From CAZMCC01 sp964564695 (lineage in GTDB: Bacteria; Planctomycetota; Phycisphaerae; Phycisphaerales; UBA1924), in assembly GCA_964564695.1 (NCBI GenBank), contig CAZMCC010000129.1, positions 1 through 8,533 of the forward strand: a stretch of 8,533 nt of DNA, written 5' to 3'. The position numbers and the translations under genes are program-made. Position 1 is the stretch's first letter. Each line of letters begins with the position of its first letter. The notes under the pieces were generated by a model that worked only from the letters and a program-made list of their open reading frames with translations, had not been told where the DNA came from and did no database searches. Below, piece after piece: positions 1-6,800 of this stretch.

Positions 1-24
1 GCAGTACGAATCGGCTGAATATTA

Positions 25-43
25 GTTGCGTCAATAATGCAAC
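25..43. terminator. Weak hairpin downstream of the VOC gene
   Basis: GTTGC (25-29) and GCAAC (39-43) form a 5-bp stem with a 9-base loop, just beyond the stop codon of the minus-strand VOC gene. Read on the minus strand, the stem is followed by a short AT-rich run (TAATATT), so it could act as a weak terminator. The stem is short and there is no real U tract. The first ~55 bases are clearly more AT-rich than the rest of the window, which makes small chance hairpins more likely. Confidence 0.25.
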
Positions 44-49
44 ATTACA

Positions 50-475
50 CTAGCGACTCAATGGAAAGCGGTTCAGCGGCGAGCGGTCGCCCACGAGCCA
101 CCGGTGCCCGAACGGGTCGACGAACCCGCCCTGGTGGTGCTTGCCCCATGGGGCCTCGTGGTCGCAGATGCGGTCGACGCTCCCGTTGGCGCCCGCGCCG
201 ATCGCGCGGGCGATGAGGGCGTCGGGGTCATCGCAGAAGACTTCGACGCGGCAGGTGGTGGTGCCGACCTCGCCGGGGGAACTCCAGCCGTTGCGCTCGG
301 GCTCGCCGACGAAGAACGGGGCGCCGACGATCTCAAGGCCCGCGACACTGCCGAGGCTCCAGAGGGCGGTCGCCCCCAGAGCCCGCGTGTACCACTCGAC
401 CGCCGCGGGAGCGTCGGGGACGGCGAGCATGACCGAGATGGTGAGCTGCGCTGGAGTGGGCACGGGTATCTCCAC
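50..475 (-). CDS. VOC (glyoxalase/PhnB-like) family protein
   Basis: A 141-residue protein of the vicinal oxygen chelate superfamily, which includes glyoxalase I, bleomycin-resistance and PhnB-like proteins. Visible family features are the first beta strand and helix (MLAVPDAPAAVEWYTRALGA, residues 16-35) and the C-terminal strand motif GGFVDPFGHRW (residues 116-126). The acidic segment RVEVFCDDPDALIARAIGAGA (residues 76-96) matches the middle of the PhnB-like subgroup. The length equals a single two-module VOC domain. The start is GTG at 473-475: an in-frame stop lies 18 bases upstream (494-496), and the family's first strand begins soon after the start. No Shine-Dalgarno sequence is visible. 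A -10-like TAGCCT (minus strand, 491-496) lies 15 bases upstream. The gene stands alone, diverging from the methyltransferase remnant and the acetyltransferase. The substrate cannot be read from sequence; members may be metalloenzymes or ligand-binding proteins. Confidence 0.9.
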   Translation of the reverse strand: MEIPVPTPAQLTISVMLAVPDAPAAVEWYTRALGATALWSLGSVAGLEIVGAPFFVGEPERNGWSSPGEVGTTTCRVEVFCDDPDALIARAIGAGANGSVDRICDHEAPWGKHHQGGFVDPFGHRWLVGDRSPLNRFPLSR

Positions 476-501
476 GGTGAGAGGACGCGAAGGCTATCGC
501 G

Positions 502-538
502 GGGGGTGACGTGGGGGTGACGTGGGGGTGACGTGGGG
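502..538. repeat. Three tandem 11-bp repeats (GGGGGTGACGT)
   Basis: The unit GGGGGTGACGT occurs three times without mismatch (502-512, 513-523, 524-534), followed by a partial GGGG copy (535-538). The array begins 26 bases upstream of the VOC start codon and ends where the open frame of the methyltransferase remnant begins. Each copy carries TGACGT. The 11-base period is close to one helical turn, so the three sites would lie on the same DNA face. It may be a repeated regulator site for the VOC gene or simply replication slippage at a rearrangement junction. The array is too short and spacerless to be CRISPR. Confidence 0.8.
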
Positions 539-843
539 CGTCTTTCGGCGGCATCCAGAGAGCACGTGCCGACGGCACGGACCTGGTCGCGGGCAACTAT
601 TGCCACATGACGCCGGAGCTCATCGAGCGGCTCAAGGCGGCGATCCGCCCCGGCGGGGCGATTGTGATCGAGGGTCTGCCGGCGGACGCGCAGCCGGGGG
701 AAACGAAGCTGCCGTATTGGTTCTGGGGGTGGAAGACCGTGACGTACGAGATGGTCGAGATGGTGCCGGACTGGGACTGGCTGCGCGAGCGACGGGCCGT
801 GCCGGTGCGCCGGTTCTTTGCGATCAAGCAGGGGGGCGGCTGA
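535..843 (+). pseudogene. 5'-truncated class I SAM-dependent methyltransferase remnant
   Basis: The frame open from 535 to the TGA at 841-843 encodes what looks like the C-terminal half of a class I methyltransferase. DLVAGNYCH (580-606) resembles strand 4. The helix MTPELIERLKAAIRPGG follows, then strand 5 (AIVIEGLP) and a C-terminal part ending in a repeated R-x-F/V pattern typical of the last strands. The SAM-binding half with the glycine-rich motif I is absent: an in-frame TGA lies at 529-531, and upstream DNA is the 11-bp repeat array and the opposite-strand VOC gene. The only ATG (607) would give 78 residues beginning inside the fold, which could not bind SAM. I therefore call it a decayed or rearranged gene. 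It could instead be a genuine small protein. The acetyltransferase starts 11 bases downstream. The family call is by motif recognition only. Confidence 0.6.
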
Positions 844-854
844 TACCTTTGGGA

Positions 855-1508
855 ATGACGACGGGTGCCAACTGGGTGACGCCGACAACGCTCGAGTGCC
901 CTCGTGGGGGTGGTCTCGTGCGGACAATCCGCCTCGTGCCGCTCGAGCCGCGCCACGCCGACGAGCTGTTCGCGGTCGCCGACCCCGAGCTCTTCCGCCA
1001 CAGCATGCAGGCGCCCGACGAGTGGTCGGTCCGCGGCTTCGAACGCGAGTTCGAAAGGGTCATGGCCACCCCGGGTGTCGTCGCGTTCGCGATCGTTCTG
1101 GTCGACAGCGGTCGGGCCGTCGGGCGCACGACCTACATGGACATCAAGCCCGAGCACCGCGGGCTCGAGATCGGGCGCACCTGGATCGGCCGCGCCTGGC
1201 ACGCCACGCGCGTCAACCCCGAGGCCAAATACCTCATGCTCCGCCACGCGTTCGAGAATCTCTCCCCCACGGCGATCCGAGTCCAGCTCACGACCAACGG
1301 CACAAACCTGCACAGCCAGGCGGCCATCACCAAGCTCGGAGCCGTGCGCGAGGGCGTGCTGCGGAAGGCCCGGATCATGCCGCCGGCCCCCCCACCGCTC
1401 GACCGCACCGAGCCGGCGGTGCGCGACTGGGTGCACTTCAGCGTGGTGGACGACGAGTGGCCGGGGGTGAAGGCACGGCTCGAGGAGCGGTTGCGGGGGA
1501 TGGCATAA
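855..1508 (+). CDS. GNAT family N-acetyltransferase (RimJ/RimL-like)
   Basis: A 217-residue acetyl-CoA-dependent N-acetyltransferase of the group related to ribosomal-protein acetyltransferases. Visible features are WVTPTTLE (residues 7-14) then IRLVPLEPRHADELF (25-39), the usual first strand and helix. YMDIKPEHRGLEIGRTWIGRAWHATRVNPEAKYLMLRHAFE (94-134) is the core strand and helix around the acetyl-CoA pyrophosphate. IRVQLTTNGTNLHSQAAITKLGAVREGVLRKARI (141-174) contains the characteristic N-xx-S-xx-A-I-xx-LGA pattern, and DWVHFSVVDDEWPGVKARLE (191-210) closes the domain. A proline-rich insert (PPAPPPLDRTEP, residues 176-187) is slightly unusual. The start is ATG 855, which preserves the family's WVTP-TLE N-terminus; GTG 918 would remove it. 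No Shine-Dalgarno sequence is seen, and TACCTT (844-849) lies 5 bases before the start. The acceptor substrate is unknown. Confidence 0.92.
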   Translation: MTTGANWVTPTTLECPRGGGLVRTIRLVPLEPRHADELFAVADPELFRHSMQAPDEWSVRGFEREFERVMATPGVVAFAIVLVDSGRAVGRTTYMDIKPEHRGLEIGRTWIGRAWHATRVNPEAKYLMLRHAFENLSPTAIRVQLTTNGTNLHSQAAITKLGAVREGVLRKARIMPPAPPPLDRTEPAVRDWVHFSVVDDEWPGVKARLEERLRGMA

Positions 1509-1520
1509 CGAGGCACCACG

Positions 1521-1544
1521 CCCGGCGGACCGAGCTCCGCCGGG
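1521..1544. terminator. GC-rich hairpin between convergent genes
   Basis: CCCGGCGGA (1521-1529) and TCCGCCGGG (1536-1544) form a perfect 9-bp stem with a 6-base loop. It sits in the 65-bp gap between the acetyltransferase stop (1508) and the Rieske oxidoreductase stop (1574), where two transcripts converge. There is no U tract on either strand, so it may block read-through or stabilise 3' ends rather than act as a canonical intrinsic terminator. Confidence 0.6.
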
Positions 1545-1573
1545 GCACCCGCCGCTGCACCTGCCGGGTCAGT

Positions 1574-3172
1574 TCAGTGCGGTTCCTGCCGCTTGAGATC
1601 GCTGTTCGCCGGCCCATGCATCATCTTCCCGTGCTTGTCAAACCGCGAAGCGTGGCACGGGCAGTCCCACGTCTTCTCCTGGCTGTTCCAGCGGACGACG
1701 CCGCCAAGATGGGTGCAGCGGGCGTTGAGGTGCGTGCACGCGCCGGTCTCGTCCTTGTACACCGCAAGATGGTGGATGCCCCTGGCGATGACGGCCCCCT
1801 CGCCGGGCTTGATCTCGTCCTCGGTCGTGGCGTCGCCGCGGACGAGCCAGTCGCGGTACTGGGCCGCCGTGTTGAGGTTCTCCCGCACATACCCGCCCAG
1901 CGAGTGCAGCCCGATCTTGCGGGTCGGGGCATAAAGGCTCGTCCACGGATTCTCGCGCCCCATGACCAGGTCCGAGATGAGCATCGCGGCGATGGCGGCG
2001 TGGGTCATGCCGTTGCCCGAGTCGCCGGTGACGATGTAGACATTCTCCCGATCAAGGGCATTCCGCCCGATGTACGCGAGCCCGTCGGCCGGCTCCATGA
2101 CCTCGCCCGACCAGCGCCGCTCCGCCTCGGTGCACATGGGGAAGTGCTGGCGCGTCCACTGCTCAATCCGCCGGTACGGCATATCGCCGTCGGGCCCCTG
2201 CCCCGTCTTGTGGTCCTCGCCCCCGACGATAAGAAGGTCGCTCCGCCCGTCGCTCGACGCGCCCTCGAGCAGTCGCAAATAGCGATACGCCGCGTCGCTC
2301 TCCCACAGCCCGTCCCACATGAGCAGCGGCGCCAGCGAGCCCGCGGGAACTCGGAAGGCCACCACATACGTCTGGTACCCCGCCTGCTTGGTGTGCACCG
2401 CCACAAGGTTGTTCACCGGCGTGTTCGTCGCCACCACCACGTGCCGGCACTTCACGCTCGGCCCCGCCCCCCCATCGCCGGTCTCGACCGCGGCGTGCGA
2501 CCCGCCGTGGATGCCACTGGCGTGCGTGCGGTTGTGCAGCCGGGCCCCGCTGGCGTTCAGGATCTGCGCGACGGAACGCAGCAGCCGGATCGGGTGCACC
2601 TGCGCCTGGCGTGTGAACCGCAGCGCAGGCCCGAGGGCCGACGGCCAACTCTCGGGCAGCGCCCGCACACGCTCCACCTCGATCCCCGCGCGCCGCGCAG
2701 CCAGCAGCTCATCATCGAGAAGCTTGTCGTGCTTATCGCGGTGCTGCTCGTTCACGGTGAGGTACCCGTCGATCCGCTTCCACGCGCAGTTGATCCCCAG
2801 CTTGGCAATAAGGTCCTCGACGTAGGTGATGGCCGTGGCGTGGCTCTCGCCCGCCATGCGGGCCCCGCGCTCGCCGTGGATTCGTTCGAGCTGGGTATAT
2901 CGGTCGTCGAGGGCGGTGACAAAGTGGGCGGTCGTGTGGCCGGTCTCGCCGTGGGCGAGCTTGTTCTGATCGAGGACGACGACGCTGAGGCCCTCGTCGG
3001 TGAGTCGCTGGGCGATGAGCAGGCCCGCGATCCCACCGCCGACGATGCACACATCACACGACGCGTCGCTCGTGAGCGTCGGCGCTTCGGGCATCGGCAC
3101 GTCCAGCCACACCGGCGAAGGCACCTGCGACGCCTGTCGGATCCCCGCGCCGATTGGATTGATCGTGGTCAT
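1574..3172 (-). CDS. FAD-dependent oxidoreductase with C-terminal Rieske [2Fe-2S] domain
   Basis: A 532-residue two-domain flavoprotein. The N-terminal part is a DAO-type (D-amino acid oxidase-like) FAD domain. It has the dinucleotide-binding signature CDVCIVGGGIAGLLIAQRL (from about residue 39), the acidic residue closing it in VVVLDQN (about 64-70), and the late FAD motif NVYIVTGDSGNGMTHA (about 377-392). The C-terminal ~85 residues are a Rieske domain with cluster ligands C486 and H488 (CTHLG) and C504 and H507 (CPCH), ending in the usual HGPANSDL. This architecture resembles Bacillus subtilis YhfW; the substrate is not established. I see no signal peptide or membrane segment, so it is probably cytoplasmic. 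The start is ATG 3172, 26 codons before the FAD motif region. An in-frame ATG at 3232 would add 20 unconserved residues and run through the palindromes shared with the divergent sigma gene. A GTCATG-CATGAC palindrome overlaps the chosen start. Confidence 0.93.
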   Translation of the reverse strand: MTTINPIGAGIRQASQVPSPVWLDVPMPEAPTLTSDASCDVCIVGGGIAGLLIAQRLTDEGLSVVVLDQNKLAHGETGHTTAHFVTALDDRYTQLERIHGERGARMAGESHATAITYVEDLIAKLGINCAWKRIDGYLTVNEQHRDKHDKLLDDELLAARRAGIEVERVRALPESWPSALGPALRFTRQAQVHPIRLLRSVAQILNASGARLHNRTHASGIHGGSHAAVETGDGGAGPSVKCRHVVVATNTPVNNLVAVHTKQAGYQTYVVAFRVPAGSLAPLLMWDGLWESDAAYRYLRLLEGASSDGRSDLLIVGGEDHKTGQGPDGDMPYRRIEQWTRQHFPMCTEAERRWSGEVMEPADGLAYIGRNALDRENVYIVTGDSGNGMTHAAIAAMLISDLVMGRENPWTSLYAPTRKIGLHSLGGYVRENLNTAAQYRDWLVRGDATTEDEIKPGEGAVIARGIHHLAVYKDETGACTHLNARCTHLGGVVRWNSQEKTWDCPCHASRFDKHGKMMHGPANSDLKRQEPH

Positions 3173-3185
3173 GGAAGAGCATGAC
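3168..3185. promoter_or_regulatory. Perfect palindrome over the Rieske gene start
   Basis: GTCATG (3168-3173), six bases, then CATGAC (3180-3185) form a perfect inverted repeat that includes the ATG of the FAD/Rieske gene (3170-3172, minus strand). Two more copies of the hexamer lie in the same divergent region at 3203-3208 and 3250-3255. It could be an operator or a start-site hairpin. The hexamer is also found at several other places in the window, including within genes, so support is modest. Confidence 0.35.
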
Positions 3186-3204
3186 GCGCCCGTCAGGCTG
3201 CCGT

Positions 3205-3237
3205 CATGAACGACCCGTGAATTTGCGGTCATTCATG
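3205..3237. promoter_or_regulatory. Imperfect inverted repeat in the divergent intergenic region
   Basis: CATGAACGACC (3205-3215) and GGTCATTCATG (3227-3237) are 11-base arms with one mismatch, separated by 11 bases. The element lies between the divergently transcribed Rieske oxidoreductase and the sigma-kinase operon, where an operator controlling both would sit. The same arms contain GAAC (3208-3211), 16 bases, then GTC (3228-3230), a layout resembling promoters used by many ECF sigma factors. This suggests possible autoregulation. Both readings are inference. Confidence 0.45.
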
Positions 3238-3252
3238 TTGTCCCGTTACCAT
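3223..3252 (+). promoter_or_regulatory. Candidate housekeeping-type promoter of the sigma-kinase operon
   Basis: TTGCGG (3223-3228) and TACCAT (3247-3252) are spaced by 18 bases, resembling a -35/-10 pair. The -10-like box ends 6 bases before the GTG at 3259, so transcription would begin at or next to the start codon and give a leaderless message. It overlaps the ECF-type alternative at 3208-3230, and only one may be real. Confidence 0.35.
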
Positions 3253-3258
3253 GACGCG

Positions 3259-3825
3259 GTGAACGACGAGCCGACATCAACATCAACAGGGGATCCGGAG
3301 GGGGGGGCGGCGCCCGGCGGCGACACGCTGTTTCTTCAGATCTACGCCCAGCTCCGGGCCCTCGCGCAGCGCCAGATGAACGACGAACGCCCGGGGCACA
3401 CGCTCTCGGCGACGGCCCTCGTCCACGAGGCGTACGCCCGGCTCGCCGGCCCGCGGGAATCCCCGTGGCAGAACCGCGCCCACTTCTACGCCGCGGCCGC
3501 GCAAGCCATGCGCCGCATCCTCGTCGACCACGCCCGGTCCAAGGGGGCCCGTGGAGGTGTCCTCGAGCCGATTACGGACATTCCGGACGTCGCGTCGCTG
3601 GTGGAAGGCGACCCCGAGAAAATCCTGGCAGTCGACGCGGCGGTCACCCGCTTGGAGGGTGAGGACCCCGAGGCCGCGTCGATCGTTCGGCTGCGGTTCT
3701 ATGCGGGGCTCAGCGTGGACCAGGCGGCCGACGTGATGGGGATCTCGCCCCGCTCGGCCGCCCGGCTGTGGACCTTCGCCCGTGCCACGCTGCACCGGAT
3801 CCTGGGCGAGAGCCGCGAGGTGTGA
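3259..3825 (+). CDS. ECF subfamily RNA polymerase sigma factor
   Basis: A 188-residue ECF sigma factor that would redirect RNA polymerase to a dedicated promoter set. Region 2 spans about residues 23-95, with HTLSATALVHEAYARLAG (47-64) and HFYAAAAQAMRRILVDHARSK (75-95). These are hallmarks of the group known as TIGR02999 / Sigma70_ECF (Pfam PF07638), which is expanded in Planctomycetota and often sits beside Ser/Thr kinases. Region 4 (about 126-182) has the helix-turn-helix in LSVDQAADVMGISPRSAARLWTFARATLHR. A charged linker (about 96-125) joins them. The start is taken as GTG 3259, after the candidate promoters; ATG 3235 would add eight residues and lies inside the inverted repeat. No anti-sigma gene is adjacent. 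The kinase begins 2 bases after the stop, so the two are almost certainly co-transcribed and the kinase is the probable regulator. Confidence 0.92.
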   Translation: MNDEPTSTSTGDPEGGAAPGGDTLFLQIYAQLRALAQRQMNDERPGHTLSATALVHEAYARLAGPRESPWQNRAHFYAAAAQAMRRILVDHARSKGARGGVLEPITDIPDVASLVEGDPEKILAVDAAVTRLEGEDPEAASIVRLRFYAGLSVDQAADVMGISPRSAARLWTFARATLHRILGESREV

Positions 3826-3827
3826 GC

Positions 3828-6800
3828 ATGACGGCCGATCGCAGGCGTCGCGTACGCGAGGTGTTCATGGAGGCGGCGGAGGCGCCGACCGACCAGCGGG
3901 CCGCCCAGCTCGACCGGCTGTGCGCCGGCGACATGGAGCTGTACCGCGAGGTCGAAAGGCTCCTGCGCGCCGACCACGCGGCCAACGCCGGAGCCTTCAT
4001 GAGCGAGCCCACCGCGTCGATCTCCGCCGCCGCGGTGGTGGCGGGCGACGCCGAGGTGAGCGAGCAGCCCGGGACGCGGATCGGGCCGTTCAAGCTGCTG
4101 CAGAAGATCGGCGAGGGCGGGTTCGGCGTGGTCTTCATGGCCGAGCAGGACGAGCCCGTCCGCCGGCGCGTCGCGCTCAAGGTCATCAAGCTGGGGATGG
4201 ACACACGCCAGGTGGTCGCCCGCTTCGAGCAGGAGCGCCAGGCCCTGGCCCTCATGGACCACCCCCACATCGCCAAGGTGCTCGACGCGGGCGCGACCCC
4301 GCTCACCGAACGCGGCGGCGGCCGCCCGTACTTCGTCATGGAGTACGTCACCGGCGACCCGATCACCGAGTTCGCCGACGCCCACCGCCTCGACGTGCGG
4401 GCCCGGCTGGCGCTGTTCGCGCAGGTGTGTGCGGCCGTCCAACACGCCCATACCAAGGGTGTGATCCACCGCGACCTCAAGCCGCGCAACGTGCTCGTGA
4501 GCATGGTCGACGGCCGCCCGCACGCGAAGGTAATCGACTTCGGCATCGCGAAGGCGACCGGGGCGCGGCTCACGGAAAAGACGCTCTTCACCGAGCACCG
4601 CCAGCTCATCGGCACGCTCGAGTACATGAGCCCGGAGCAGGCCGAGGGCTCGCCGGATATCGACACCCGGACCGACGTGTACTCCCTCGGCGTGCTGCTC
4701 TACGAGCTGCTGACCGGAGCGACCCCCTTCGACGCGGCCCGCCTGCGCTCCGCCGCGTGGGGCGAGATGCAGCGGATCATCAAGGAGGAGGAGCCCCCGG
4801 CCCCGAGCGTGCGCCTGTCGCGGAGCGAGACCCGCCCCGCGATCGCGGCCGCCCGCGGGGCGGAGCCGGCCCGCTTAGGAACCCAGCTCAAGGGCGAGCT
4901 CGACTGGATCGTGATGAAGGCTCTCGACAAGGACCGGGCACGCCGGTACGAATCGCCCAACCTGCTCGCGGCGGACGTGCAGCGCCACCTCGACGGCGAG
5001 GCCGTGCTGGCGGCGCCGGCGAGCGCGGGATACCGGATGCGGAAGTTCGTGCGCCGGAACAAGGGGGCGGTGGTGGCGGGCGGGGCCGTGGCGGCGGCGC
5101 TCGTGCTGGGCGGAACGGCCGCGTCGTGGGGGCTGTGGTGGGCGTGGAAGTCGAACGCGGAGCTGATCGCGGCGAACAAGACCGCGCAGCAATCGCTGTA
5201 TCGCATCTTTACAACCGAGATGGCGTCAGGCGAAACCGACCAGGATTTGTACAAGATTCCCGATGGCGACGGAGTGATCTCGCCCGTTGTCACCGGGAGC
5301 TCGGAGATCACCCTGGTGCGCATGGTGCCAAAGGGGGACGGCACGTATTGGGCCAGCGCGGTCGAAAGCGACCGACTGATCGGCCTGCTCTCGACGTTTG
5401 CGGAACGGGCGACCGCCGCGTCGAGCAAGGCCAGGTTTGAGCTGAAGGGGAGAACGGAGCAGCTTGAGACGGCCAACGCATCGCTCACCCGACAGGCCGC
5501 GCTCGCCCGCGAGGCAATCGAAGACGCCGCGAAGGTCTTGTATTCGTGCGACTGCCCTGGGGAGGAGAGCCTCATCCCCAAGGTAATTGCCGACTCGATG
5601 CGAAAGAGGAATCCGGAGTTCTCCGAAGACGAGATCTCCGTGCGTGTGCTCGCCCAACTGACGACGACCGGTGCACACCAGGTGTTGACTTCGCGCAACG
5701 ACGCGGAGACCAATGCCTACGCCGCGAACATCGCCCTGGCGCAGATCGCCCTCGACGCCGGCAACTGGACCGAGGCCCGCCATCGCATCTCCGCGTGCCC
5801 GCCCAGCAAGAAGGGCTGGGAGTGGAGCCTGCTGGCGCTCAAGAGCCTGTCGGTCACCTGGTCGAGCAACGGCGACCACTACAACCCCGTGTTCAGCCAC
5901 GACGGCCGGCTGGTCATCACCGGCGGCCGCAAGGCCGTGCGCCTGCTCGACGCCCGCACCGGCGCCGAGATCCGCGTAATCCCCCTGAAGAATGACTACG
6001 GCGCTCATCGAGGCGTGGCGAGCGCGGACGGCACGGTGATCGCGGCAATCATGTACGCCGGGTCGGTGCGCGTATGGGACACGGCCACGGCGCAGGTCAT
6101 CCGGGAATTTGATCTGCCGCCCGAGATGGCGCACAAGAACGTTGATCTCGCGCTGCGACCGGACGGAAAGCAGCTCGCCACCACCGGGGGCGACGAGGCC
6201 GTGCGCATCTGGAACCTCGCGGGAGACGTCGCCTCCCCAACGCTGACACTCACCGGTCACACCGGCGAGACCACGTCCGCGGCGTACAGCCCGGACGGAA
6301 CGAAGATCGTCACAACCTCGCGAGGCGGCGTCGGGCGCTTGTGGGACACGACCAGCGGCAAGCTCCTTGCCGAGTTGACCGGACATGCCGACACCGTCGC
6401 GATGGCCTCGTTCAGCCCTGACGGGACCAGGATCGTCACCGCGTCGTGGGACGGCACCGCTCGAATCTGGGACGCCTCGACCGGCGAATCACTTCGGATC
6501 CTCGATGCCGGCGGTGGCGAGCTCCATTCGGCGTCGTGGGACGCCACGGGCTCGCACGTGGCGACGGGTTCGTCGACCGACGCCGTCCGGATCTGGGACG
6601 CGACGAGCGGAGAGGTCGTCGCCACGGCCGAGGGGCTCAAGGACGTGGTCGCGTCGTACAGCCCCGACGGCGCCTCGCTGCTGGTGTGGCACGGCGACGA
6701 GGAGGTCTCGACGGTCGCCGTCATTCCGGTTGCCCACCTCGCGCGACCGGAGCGTGAGTTCGACCGGCGCAACTTCATCGACTTCGAAATCGCGGAGGCC

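Noticed and set aside
502..538. Short CRISPR-like array
   Set aside because: Units are 11 bp, directly abutting and without spacers, and there are no cas genes.
522..854. Extending the acetyltransferase start upstream to 522
   Set aside because: The extension is a shadow of the methyltransferase remnant in another frame and adds no family-like sequence; ATG 855 fits the family N-terminus.
818..3184. Very long plus-strand open frame (about 790 codons) across the acetyltransferase and the Rieske oxidoreductase
   Set aside because: It overlaps two genes with clear motifs in other frames; the translation is low-complexity, rich in Arg, Ala, Gly and Pro, and shows no domain. It is a GC-rich shadow frame.
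3173..3232. Longer N-terminus of the Rieske oxidoreductase from ATG 3232
   Set aside because: The extra 20 residues show no conservation signs and would be encoded by the palindromic intergenic region that must also hold the promoters.
4700..5713. Minus-strand open frame of about 337 codons inside the kinase gene
   Set aside because: It is antisense to conserved kinase, membrane and linker sequence, with a Ser/Arg/Ala-rich translation lacking motifs.
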